DNA of 64,000 nucleotides, from the NCBI GenBank assembly GCA_037074615.1, contig CM073551.1:14817750-14881749 (forward strand). Direction: 5' to 3'. Positions 31,274-42,169 of the stretch are shown piece after piece. The DNA is from Leucaena leucocephala. Lineage: Eukaryota; Streptophyta; Magnoliopsida; Fabales; Fabaceae. Numbering within the stretch: position 1 is the first letter of the stretch; every line of letters starts with the position of its first letter. A program made the translations under genes and the position numbers. Below the pieces are notes generated by a model. It had not been told where the DNA came from. It ran no database searches and saw only the letters and a program-made list of their open reading frames with translations.

Positions 31274-32722
31274 GGAGTTCATTTTGAAGCTTGTATAGAA
31301 GATGAGATAAAAGAGGCTCAACAGTAGGATAAGCTCACAGCAATATTTAAAGATAAGCTAGAGATGGGGAAGACTGGGAATTTTGAGGTTTCCCCAGATG
31401 GATTGTTACAGTTCAGGGGAAGGCCCTATATCCCTAATGCTATGGGATTAAGAGAAAAGATTATGGAGGAAGCACATAAAAGCCGGTATACAGTACATCC
31501 AGGTATGACCAAGATGTACCATGACGTTAAAAGGTTATTTTGGTGGCCTGGATTGAAGAAGGATGTAGTGGCTTATGTGTCCAAGTGCTTGACCTGCCAG
31601 AAAATAAAAATTGAACATCAAAAGCCAGCGGGAACATTGCAGCCTCTAGATATCCCTGAGTGGAAATGGGATGGTATTGCCATGGACTTTGTGGAAGGAC
31701 TACCCATGACTCCAAGTAAGCATGATATAGTATGGGTAGTAATTGATCGATTGACGAAGACAGCACATTTCCTAGCAATCAATAAGAGGGATTCTCTAGA
31801 GAAGCTGGCAAAGTTGTCTATAAAGGAGATAGTTAGGCTTTATGGTATCCCAAGCAGCATTGTGTCCGATAGAGACCCTCGATTTACTTCTAATTTCTAG
31901 AGGGCTTTACAGGAAGAAATGGGCACTACTCTCAGATTTAGTACAGCTTATCATCCCCAGATAGATGGTCAATCTGAGAGAACAATACAAACATTAGAGG
32001 ATATGCTGAGACCATGTGTCTTAGATTTTAAAGGCAGCTGGGATATCCATCTACCACTCATAGAGTTTACATATAATAATAGTTATCAGACTAGCATTCA
32101 GATGGCACCTTTTGAAACACTCTATGGACGTAAATATAGATCCCCCTTATGCTGGCTAGAGTTGAGTGAGAGGAGAATGCTTGGTCCTGATCTAGTGGAT
32201 CAAACTGCAGAGCAAATTGCAATGATTAGACAAAGATTGCTGACGGCTCAAAGCAGACAGAAAAACTATGTAGATGTTAGAAGGAAGCTGTTGGAGTTTG
32301 AGGAAGGAGAGCATGTATTCCTTAAGTTAACTCCAACTACGAGAGCCGGACGATCGATGAAAGTGAAGAAGTTACATCCAAGATATATCGGACCATTCCA
32401 AATTCTCTCAAAAATAGGGACAGTAGCCTATAGGTTGGCTCTTCCTCCAAATCTCAGCTAGATACATGATGTGTTTCATGTTTCCCAATTAAAGAAGTAT
32501 GTTCCAGATCCATCTCATGTGATTGAGCAAGATGAAGTGGCACTGCGAGATGATCTGACCTATGAGGTTGGACCGGTACGAATTACTGATCGAAAGGTCA
32601 AACAATTACGTAATAAGCAAATTCCTCTAGTAAAAGTGATCTGGAAAGGCTTGACTGAATATAAAGCTACATGGGAAACAGAAGAAAAGATGAGGGGGAA
32701 GTATCCTGAGTTGTTTCCATAG
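31274..32722 (+). pseudogene. pol: Integrase and chromodomain of element E
   Basis: After two stops (31273 and about 31328) the frame reopens. It shows the HHCC finger (AHKSRYTVHPG, CLTC), the core aspartates in MDFVEGLP and SDRDPRF, and the glutamate in QSERTIQTLED. A tryptophan codon after RFTSNF is TAG (31900). The GPF segment RYIGPFQILSKIG is followed by a CAG-to-TAG stop at 32459-32461. Then come VFHVSQLKKYVPDP and a chromodomain LVKVIWKGL..ATWETEEKMR..YPELFP that reaches its natural stop at 32722. The chromodomain of this clade is thought to steer integration toward heterochromatin. Confidence 0.9.
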
Positions 32723-32738
32723 GATGTGTATAGTGTAA

Positions 32739-32775
32739 ATTTCAAGGACAAAATTTATTTTAAGGGGGAGAGAAA
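32739..32775 (+). other. Polypurine tract and 3' conserved block of E
   Basis: AAATTTCAAGGACAAAATTT is followed by TAAGGGGGAGAGAAA and then the LTR start TGTAATATCC at 32776. Confidence 0.88.
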
Positions 32776-35700
32776 TGTAATATCCCTAATTTTCTGTACT
32801 GATTTGTATGTACAGATTGAATGGAATATATGAGTTATTTTTCAGGTAAAAGATGTGGTTATTTATGTAAAGAAAGGGATTAAATTGAAAAAGAAAGAAA
32901 ATGAAAGGACTTAAGTGCAATTATGGAAAGTCTAAGGCTAGGAAGGAAAAGTAGACAAAAATGTGGGGTCTTTAAGTGTAATTTTAGCCAAATAAAGGGA
33001 CTTAAGTGCAAAGAAGAAAAGTTCCATGGGGCTAAATTGTAATTAAAGAAAGTTTATCGGTATTTAAACTGAGACTGAACATCGGTCAGATGACTGTTAT
33101 GACCCAAATGGATGCCTAGACACAGTAGGCCAGTGTATCTGATAAAAGGAACCGGTATCCGGAGATGTGTATAAACGGTGTATAATAGCTAAAATACTCA
33201 ATGAACATTGTCGGGGGAAGATTCCTCGTAATACGTGCCATAAAGGTAATGGACCCTAGGAGGCCCAATAATGGCGCCATCAAAGGCCCAGTAAGACCCT
33301 TGGACTGATAGGTGGGCCAGTGTCCAGCAGAACCCCGAAAAAGTGCGAAATTATAAAAATGCCGCTGGTTGTACTAAAGAGTAATAGATGAATGGAGGGT
33401 ATTTTTGAAACATCCTTACTTTCGTATGTCTTAGGGACCATTTGGTAGCATTTAGAATCACTTACAAGGTCATTGAAGTCCAATTTCTCAATCTGGAGTT
33501 TTACTCTTATCGAGTACTGTTCACTTAAAAATTCCAGATGAGTGACCTGACTTTGAAAAATTATAACTAATTATAGAAAAATCTAAATGAAGTGGTTAAA
33601 ATTGATACTTGAAGCTAACTCAATTATTTTTCAGGGAAAAATAACTCGTTGACCATTCATTGACCAAGTCAATGTCAGTCAACGTGTCATCTTGACTGTT
33701 CATCCCACGTTTTTCTCCCTGAATCCAGCATTCTGGTCCCAACTTTGATAATTTATATCTCCTTGTGTAGACATCCAAATGAGTCATACTATATATAAAA
33801 TCGAAGCTTGGTATGTCTACTATTTACCTTAAAAATATCATACATTTATCCATCCATTTACTATTTTTAATTATGGGTCAAACATCCTCATGTCCCCACG
33901 GGTTACTGTTCATAGTATTAATTTTCAGCAACCAACATTACATACATAAGCATACATCCATCATATATCAGTCAAACATGCCAAAAAACAATTATTATTA
34001 ATTAATAAGTTGTTTTACATCTGGCCATGTACATAAATTCTCATATCTCTATTGTATCTTTTCCTGCCTGAAATCCGGCAGCATAACCGCTACGCTTCAT
34101 CTTCATAAAGTAACTGATCTTGTACCGATTCGGTAATTCCCGTGAGAACTACCATTCTACGTAAGTACCCAGGAAAGACTGGATGAACCGGCTAGGTCCA
34201 CTCACTTCCAGCCTCCTTAGACAGTACCTACGTACACAGTACGTATCAGCTGCTCTCTTTATCTCGTCATAATTTCGGCAGCATAACGGCGTCTCTTAAA
34301 ATTCCCAAAATTCACTTTGACATAACCTCCCCTGTAATGGGTTATTTATTGGGATGAGATTCGGGGGAATCTCAGTAGCAACAATCATAACAATATATGT
34401 AATGCAGAGTGACAGTGCTTGCTTGTGATTGTGTACAGATAAGTATGCTGCGTGCTTCCATGCTTAATAACATATGATCATAGCATTATAGCAGAGCTTC
34501 AGACATAACATATAAGACAACAATCCAACCAAACAATAGCACAATAAATCACAAAGACATTACATAAAAGCTAGGATTAGTTACTACCTCAAAGGCTTAG
34601 CAGAACTCTACTATCTCTATTCTGCTTTCAGCTTCGCCAGAACTTCCTTTCTTTCTTTCTTCCTCTCACTTTCTCTCTCTAGCACTTCCTCCTCTCTCTT
34701 AAAGGCTCTTGGCCGTGCATAATGAAGAGAAAGGGGGGGTATTTATAGTTTTGGCCAATGGCATTCCCGTAATTTTGAAGCCATCTGATCCTGTAGTCCT
34801 GGTTTTTCCGAAATTTCCTATTTTTCTTTATTCCTTTTACTGCATCATGCATGACATCATCTCAAGGCCACCTCATGGGACACCTCATCGCTACATTCTT
34901 CACATGTCACAATTCCTGGACACCTCATCAGCTGACTCAGCATCTCCAGTCCAATCCAGTACCACTCCGGTCCGATTTCCTACAAACTGGACTCACCGGC
35001 TAAGATTGTGCCACATGTCCTTAACTTTTCTTCTCCCTCTAAGATGATGCCATGTGGCATCTGGAAGGGACCTTTCACGCCTTCCAATGCTATCCAGATA
35101 AGTCCAGGACTCTATCTGATCACCTCCTCGGTTATCGTGTCAACTGAGTAACTTTACTTTATTGAAACAGTATTAAAATAGTATTTTAATGCCACTTTTT
35201 CCCACATATCACTGGGCCTACGTTTTTGGGCTCTGGGAACGTTATCTTGGATCCTGATCAAGCTCAAGTACTCTGATGGCTCGATTCTCAAGAAACATCC
35301 ATTGGCAAATTACCAACCCCTGAGTGCCCTTTCTTGCGCTATCTTTGCCCTAAGGGTAAAATCATCATTTTAGACCTTTCTGTACCCTGTCAAGGTATAT
35401 AATGACTCTAGGTAACTTTATCTGTATGTGCCTTGGCTCCTGGGCCTGTCCAGAATAACCAAAATGCCCTTCATTCATCTATTACTCTTTAGTACAACAC
35501 AGGAGCATTTTCGTAATTTCGCACTTTTCCGGGGTTCTGCTGGACACTGGCCCGCCTATCAGTCCAAGTGTCTTATTGGGCCTTTGATGGGCCCAATATT
35601 GGGCCTTTCAGGGTCCACTATGTAACATCCCAATTTTTGGGTCTAGTTCACCTAGGTTCAAAATGAGGAATGTGAGGAATATCCTAAGTCTTAAGCCTAG

Positions 35701-37117
35701 GAATTCTGCAGGAAGCTTGATATGGGCTGGCTCCTGTGTAAGATAACCTGATATGGGCGGGTTGTCGAGCCTTTCAATTAACGATGACTCCCGAAGAGTT
35801 TAAGGGATGAGTTATTGAAAGAGAATTTCTAGAACTTAAGATGAAGGATGAGAAGATGAGCAATGAGGCCAGAAAGAGAATGTAGGGGCAAAATCGTAAT
35901 TATGGGAAAGATCGGGCTGGTAGCCGATGAGTACCATATTTTGCCAGAAAATAGAGAAAATTATGCTGATCATTTCACTGAACTGTGAAATGTGCATATG
36001 AGGTTTCTATGTGTATGAAAGAATTAGAATTATGACCAGGGGTAAAATGGTCATTTTGGAAAAGTGTGCGCGTGAGTGCTTTTTCAGGCCAAAACAGCCC
36101 GGTCCGGATAAAATATCTGAAAATACCGGGAGATAGAGAAAAGGATTCCGGGTTGAATGAGGAGTCACGGAATTTTTATTTGAGGTCCCGATTTTTCTGT
36201 AAAAATTCCGGAAGATGGGAATTTACAGTTATAATCGGTAAAGGAAAGGCAGTTCCGATAGGGATGATCGGACTATGGCCAGGGGGCGTATAGTGTTTCT
36301 AAGGCCTTTAGTGACACCAGGGAAGGCCCAGGCCCATTAGATCAGTCCAGTGATAAAAGGGGCCGGTGTCCGGGAAAAAGGGTGCGAAATGACGAAAATG
36401 CCCCTATGTTATAGAACAGCTGAAGAATGAGTAAAGGGTATTTTGGTCATTTGCCTAAGGTTAGACAATCCAGGAAAGGGTATCTGGATAGTTGACCAGG
36501 GTCAGAGAGTACTCTGGTAAGATGGGAAAAGACAATGATGCCCCTAGACCTAATAAAGTAAAGCAAGAGAGACTAAGGGCATTTTGGTAATTTGCCAAGG
36601 GGTGTTTCTTGGGAATCGTGCCATCAGAGTACTTGGGCTGGATCAGAGACCCAAGATGATATTTCCAGGCCCAAAAACGCAGGCCCAGTGATTCAGGGGG
36701 AAAAGTGGCATTAAAATAATGATTTAATGACTTTTCAGTAAAGTAAAGTTACTCGGTTGGCACGAAAACCGAGGAGGTGATCAGATAAGTCTGGGACTTA
36801 TCCGGATAGCATTGGGAAGCGTGCAAGGTCTCTTCTAGGCGCCACATGGCATTAGTCTGGAGAAAGCAGATAAAGCTGAGGACACGCTTTACGAGGCAAG
36901 AGACTGGACCGGTGAGTCAGCCTGTTGAGTCAGCTGCTGAGGTGTCCAGGAATTTCAGCATGTGGAAAATGTGGCGATGAGTCAGCTGCTGAGGTGTCCA
37001 CTGAGGTGTCCTGGATGATGCAGTAAAAAGGAATAAAAGAAAATAGGAAAATCCAGGAAAAACCAGGACCACAAGTTCATATGGCTTCAAAATTACAGGA
37101 ATGCCATTGAAGGAAGC

Positions 37118-37125
37118 TATAAATA
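37118..37125 (+). promoter_or_regulatory. TATA box of C 5' LTR
   Basis: TATAAATA is followed by a C-rich then GA-rich stretch. It would drive transcription of the element RNA. Confidence 0.75.
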
Positions 37126-37497
37126 CCCCCTCCCCCTCCCATTTCATGCATCCCACGGTTTTGAGCCTTTTAGAGAGAGGAGGAGGTGCTAGAGAGAGAA
37201 AGTGAGAGGAAGAAAGAAAGAAATGAAGTTCTGGCGGAGCTGGAAGCAGATTAGAGATAGTAGAGCTCTGCTAAGCCTTTGAGGTAGTAACTAATCCTAG
37301 CTCTTATGTAATGTCTTTGTGATTTGTTGTGCTATTGTTTGGTTGGATTGTTGTCTTATATGTTATGCTTGAAGCTCTATTACAATGCTATGATCATATG
37401 TTATTGAATATGGAAGCACGCAGCATACTTATCTTTACACAATCACAAGCAAGCACCGTCACTCTGCATTACATATATTGTTATGATTATTACTACT

Positions 37498-37515
37498 GAG
37501 ATTCCCCCGAATCTC
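37498..37515 (+). other. U5 stem-loop, C 5' LTR
   Basis: GAGATTC-CCCC-GAATCTC is a perfect stem. The 3' LTR copy is at 41448-41465. Confidence 0.6.
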
Positions 37516-38222
37516 ATCCCCCATATATAACCCATTACAGAGAGGTTATGCTGAAGTGGATTTTGAGAATCCTAGGAGACGCCGTTATGCTGCCGAAGTA
37601 AAGACTGAACATCAGTATATGATAAGTACTGTGTACGTAGTGCTGTCTAAGGAGGCTAGAAGTGAGTGGACCTAGCCGGTTCATCTAGTCTTTCCTGGGT
37701 ACTACGTAGAATGGTAGTTCTCATGAGGGGATTACCGAATCAGTACAGTTCAGTTCTTTGTACAGATAAAGCGTAGCGGTTATGCTGCCGGAGTTTAGGC
37801 AGAAAGAGATGTAATAGAGATAGCAAGATTATGTATATGTCTTGTTGTGTATGCCATGCTGTATGACATTATGTTATTCAATGATAAGTGTTGTTTGGCA
37901 TATTCAATTTATGTATGGTAAATTAAGGGGAAATTCGCAGGTCCTGAGGTAGCAGTATTTTGACCTCAGATTGACCTAGTAAACGAAGGGGTTTGGCCAC
38001 GAAATTTGGCAGGCCAGTCGTACACATCTGGGGCATTACGTGGATAGGTAATAAGCCTCATTTGGTTGTGTAGAATGAGATTAATTAATTTTCAAATTAA
38101 AGGTTCAGAATAAGGAACTTAAGAGTGAAATTTTGAATTTCTGGGCTTAAGTTAAGATATAATCGAGCTAATATGGCTTCCGCAAGTGTACTCTGAGGAG
38201 CCTAAGGGAGGATGTTTCATTT

Positions 38223-38234
38223 TGGTATCAGAGC
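38223..38234 (+). other. Primer binding site of C (initiator tRNA-Met)
   Basis: TGGTATCAGAGC begins three bases after the 5' LTR and is complementary to the 3' end of initiator tRNA-Met. Confidence 0.93.
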
Positions 38235-39552
38235 AATAGGTTCTGGCATCAACCAGAAAGGATTCTGGTTCTGAGCATAAGATTCTAGCACAGAACAGAA
38301 GGTTCTGGCTCAGTGATGCTCTGATTTAGAAAGGTTATTTCCCTAGAGTACATAAAGGTTTAGAAAAGCCCAGTGGAGGTAAAGCTCTTAAATGAGAAAG
38401 TGAGATAAGGTAGACCCCGGAATTATGTCAAGATGGGGTAAGATATGAAAGAAATGGACACTACTCACAAGTCCAGTAAGTTGTCCATAAGCATAAGCAG
38501 ATAAATAGATGATAAAAGATTGATGAGCTAGTTAGAATGAGGTAGATCCTCCATGTGATACCTAGGAGTAGATCTACAATGTAAAGGTCTTATTCAGCTG
38601 GGCTGAATAGAAGACCTAAGAGCTAGAATGAGATAGCTAGCATGAGGTTGGTCCAGGAATGAGCTTAGGACATGGCCTAAGGTTAGAGATGTGATGGGCT
38701 GATGTTCCCTAGGCGGAGGGATTCCATCACGAAGAAGTAGTAACCTAGGGTAGAGTACCCTAGAGAACAGAAATGATATGATTGAGGATGATAGATAGTC
38801 TCAGTTATGGGACGATAAGTTATGATATTCAGATAGAGAAGCATTGGCTAAGAGCACTCTGGGAGGTAGCTCAAGTTGTGAAGCCAATAGCAAGAGAAAG
38901 AGGCAATAGTTCAGGCAGGGGTCTGATCAAGGTAAAGATCAGGTTGGAGAGCAGAGATGTCAAAGTGGTGAGCCATGGCACATAGGATTGTCGAGCAGGG
39001 CAATGCAGTGGTGAGAGAAAGGCCACTTGGCGAGAGTTGCCTTATGAATGCTAACATTCCTAGGAAAGGTATTTGCTCTTACCCCAGACAGAGTCTCCAA
39101 TTTTCCCTGAGGTCGACCCTAAGAATGGTTAAGAGGAACCATAGCTATAAGGGCGACTGAGCTGTAAGGAACTATATGCCTAGATGATGATGTGGACGAA
39201 GAGTTCTTTTCTGATCTAGAGAATGTGGTTATTATAACGAGTTATGAGAAATAATTAGTAAGATAATAAATCTGTCTTAACTCAGTGATGAGGTTGCTGT
39301 ATGAGGGGTTAGAACATGGATAGCTGTAAGCAACTATAATGAAAGATGTTAGTTGCTAAGAATCCATGTGGAAGGTCTGGGACCAAGCTGTTGCTCCTCT
39401 AGACCATCACTGGAGTGCGAATAAGACGGAGAGGGATATCTTACTGGTTATAGATATGACTGCGTTATAAGAATCACATAGCTGTATAGATCAGTAAGAA
39501 GTTCTCTTCAGGAAAGATGAGGTATCCCTTAAAATTTCGAGGACGAAATTTT
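38235..39552 (+). other. Noncoding internal region of C with gag relic
   Basis: The first part repeats the leader phrases seen in B. 38401-38520 matches the J internal region near 56170-56290, and 38640-38805 matches J near 58300-58460 and 57725-57745, all in reverse. About 38880-39165 is a damaged 3' gag fragment equivalent to B 3515-3805. The knuckle codons are disrupted and the capsid domain is absent. The last 400 bp match B. Two small ORFs (38782-38985 and 38975-39160) are not in the gag frame and are not supported as genes. Confidence 0.75.
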
Positions 39553-39570
39553 AAAAAAGGGGAGGAGAAT
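39553..39570 (+). other. Polypurine tract of C
   Basis: AAAAAAGGGGAGGAGAAT lies directly before the 3' LTR, preceded by AATTTCGAGGACGAAATTTT. Confidence 0.9.
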
Positions 39571-42169
39571 TGTAACATCCCAATTTTTGGGTCTAGTTCA
39601 CCTAGGTTCAAAATGAGGAATGTGAGGAATATCCTAAGTCTTAAGCCTAGGAATTCTGCAGGAAGCTTGATATGGGCTGGCTCCTGTGTAAGATAACCTG
39701 ATATGGGCGGGTTGTCGAGCCTTTCAATTAACGATGACTCCCGAAGAGTTTAAGGGATGAGTTATTGAAAGAGAATTTCTAGAACTTAAGATGAAGGATG
39801 AGAAGATGAGCAATGAGGCCAGAAAGAGAATGTAGGGGCAAAATCGTAATTATGGGAAAGATCGGGCTGGTAGCCGATGAGTACCATATTTTGCCAGAAA
39901 ATAGAGAAAATTATGCTGATCATTTCACTGAACTGTGAAATGTGCATATGAGGTTTCTATGTGTATGAAAGAATTAGAATTATGACCAGGGGTAAAATGG
40001 TCATTTTGGAAAAGTGTGCGCGTGAGTGCTTTTTCAGGCCAAAACAGCCCGGTCCGGATAAAATATCTGAAAATACCGGGAGATAGAGAAAAGGATTCCG
40101 GGTTGAATGAGGAGTCACAGAATTTTGATTTGAGATCCCGATTTTTCTGTAAAAATTCCGGAAGATGGGAATTTACAGTTATAATCGGTAAAGGAAAGGC
40201 AGTTCCGATAGGGATGATCGGACTATGGCCAGGGGGCGTATAGTGTTTCTAAGGCCTTTAGTGACACCAGGGAAGGCCCAGGCCCATTAGATCAGTCCAG
40301 TGATAAAAGGGGCCGGTGTCCGGGAAAAAGGGTGCGAAATGACGAAAATGCCCCTATGTTATAGAACAGCTGAAGAATGAGTAAAGGGTATTTTGGTCAT
40401 TTGCCTAAGGTTAGACAATCCAGGAAAGGGTATCTGGATAGTTGACCAGGGTCAGAGAGTACTCTGGTAAGATGGGAAAAGACAATGATGCCCCTAGACC
40501 TAATAAAGTAAAGCAAGAGAGACTAAGGGCATTTTGGTAATTTGCCAAGGGGTGTTTCTTGGGAATCGTGCCATCAGAGTACTTGGGCTGGATCAGAGAC
40601 CCAAGATGATATTTCCAGGCCCAAAAACGCAGGCCCAGTGATTCAGGGGGAAAAGTGGCATTAAAATAATGATTTAATGACTTTTCAGTAAAGTAAAGTT
40701 ACTCGGTTGGCACGAAAACCGAGGAGGTGATCAGATAAGTCTGGGACTTATCCGGATAGCATTGGGAAGCGTGCAAGGTCTCTTCTAGGCGCCACATGGC
40801 ATTAGTCTGGAGAAAGCAGATAAAGCTGAGGACACGCTTTACGAGGCAAGAGACTGGACCGGTGAGTCAGCCTGTTGAGTCAGCTGCTGAGGTGTCCAGG
40901 AATTTCAGCATGTGGAAAATGTGGCGATGAGTCAGCTGCTGAGGTGTCCACTGAGGTGTCCTGGATGATGCAGTAAAAAGGAATAAAAGAAAATAGGAAA
41001 ATCCAGGAAAAACCAGGACCACAAGTTCATATGGCTTCAAAATTACAGGAATGCCATTGAAGGAAGCTATAAATACCCCCTCCCCCTCCCATTTCATGCA
41101 TCCCACGGTTTTGAGCCTTTTAGAGAGAGGAGGAGGTGCTAGAGAGAGAAAGTGAGAGGAAGAAAGAAAGAAATGAAGTTCTGGCGGAGCTGGAAGCAGA
41201 TTAGAGATAGTAGAGCTCTGCTAAGCCTTTGAGGTAGTAACTAATCCTAGCTCTTATGTAATGTCTTTGTGATTTGTTGTGCTATTGTTTGGTTGGATTG
41301 TTGTCTTATATGTTATGCTTGAAGCTCTATTACAATGCTATGATCATATGTTATTGAATATGGAAGCACGCAGCATACTTATCTTTACACAATCACAAGC
41401 AAGCACCGTCACTCTGCATTACATATATTGTTATGATTATTACTACTGAGATTCCCCCGAATCTCATCCCCCATATATAACCCATTACAGAGAGGTTATG
41501 CTGAAGTGGATTTTGAGAATCCTAGGAGACGCCGTTATGCTGCCGAAGTAAAGACTGAACATCAGTATATGATAAGTACTGTGTACGTAGTGCTGTCTAA
41601 GGAGGCTAGAAGTGAGTGGACCTAGCCGGTTCATCTAGTCTTTCCTGGGTACTACGTAGAATGGTAGTTCTCATGAGGGGATTACCGAATCAGTACAGTT
41701 CAGTTCTTTGTACAGATAAAGCGTAGCGGTTATGCTGCCGGAGTTTAGGCAGAAAGAGATGTAATAGAGATAGCAAGATTATGTATATGTCTTGTTGTGT
41801 ATGCCATGCTGTATGACATTATGTTATTCAATGATAAGTGTTGTTTGGCATATTCAATTTATGTATGGTAAATTAAGGGGAAATTCGCAGGTCCTGAGGT
41901 AGCAGTATTTTGACCTCAGATTGACCTAGTAAACGAAGGGGTTTGGCCACGAAATTTGGCAGGCCAGTCGTACACATCTGGGGCATTACGTGGATAGGTA
42001 ATAAGCCTCATTTGGTTGTGTAGAATGAGATTAATTAATTTTCAAATTAAAGGTTCAGAATAAGGAACTTAAGAGTGAAATTTTGAATTTCTGGGCTTAA
42101 GTTAAGATATAATCGAGCTAATATGGCTTCCGCAAGTGTACTCTGAGGAGCCTAAGGGAGGATGTTTCA
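39571..42169 (+). mobile_element. 3' LTR of element C
   Basis: It has the same length as the 5' LTR and is identical except for about three bases between 40119 and 40135. The TATA box is at 41068-41075. Confidence 0.95.
41068..41075 (+). promoter_or_regulatory. TATA box of C 3' LTR
   Basis: TATAAATA is identical to the 5' LTR copy. Read-out transcription from here would enter solo LTR D in antisense. Confidence 0.7.

Larger units (their letters stand above)
35621..38219 (+). mobile_element. 5' LTR of element C
   Basis: The LTR begins TGTAACATCCCAATTTTTGG and ends GGAGGATGTTTCA. U3 contains six variants of the ATTTTGGTCATTT phrase (35875-36600). It also contains a 22-bp direct repeat, GAGTCAGCTGCTGAGGTGTCC plus A, near 36936 and 36979. 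TATA at 37118 is followed by a GA-rich leader and the GTAGTAACTAATCC block. Two GTTATGCTGCCG copies lie at about 37584 and 37779. Confidence 0.95.
35621..42169 (+). mobile_element. Complete non-autonomous LTR retrotransposon C
   Basis: Both LTRs are 2599 bp (35621-38219 and 39571-42169), and the internal region is 1351 bp. TSD CACTA is at 35616-35620 and 42170-42174; here these five bases are target sequence and do not indicate a CACTA transposon. The primer site and polypurine tract are intact. I see only three differences between the LTRs, all between 36169 and 36185, so insertion is very recent. Without coding capacity it must use proteins from a relative. It is the youngest layer of the nest. 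Confidence 0.95.
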
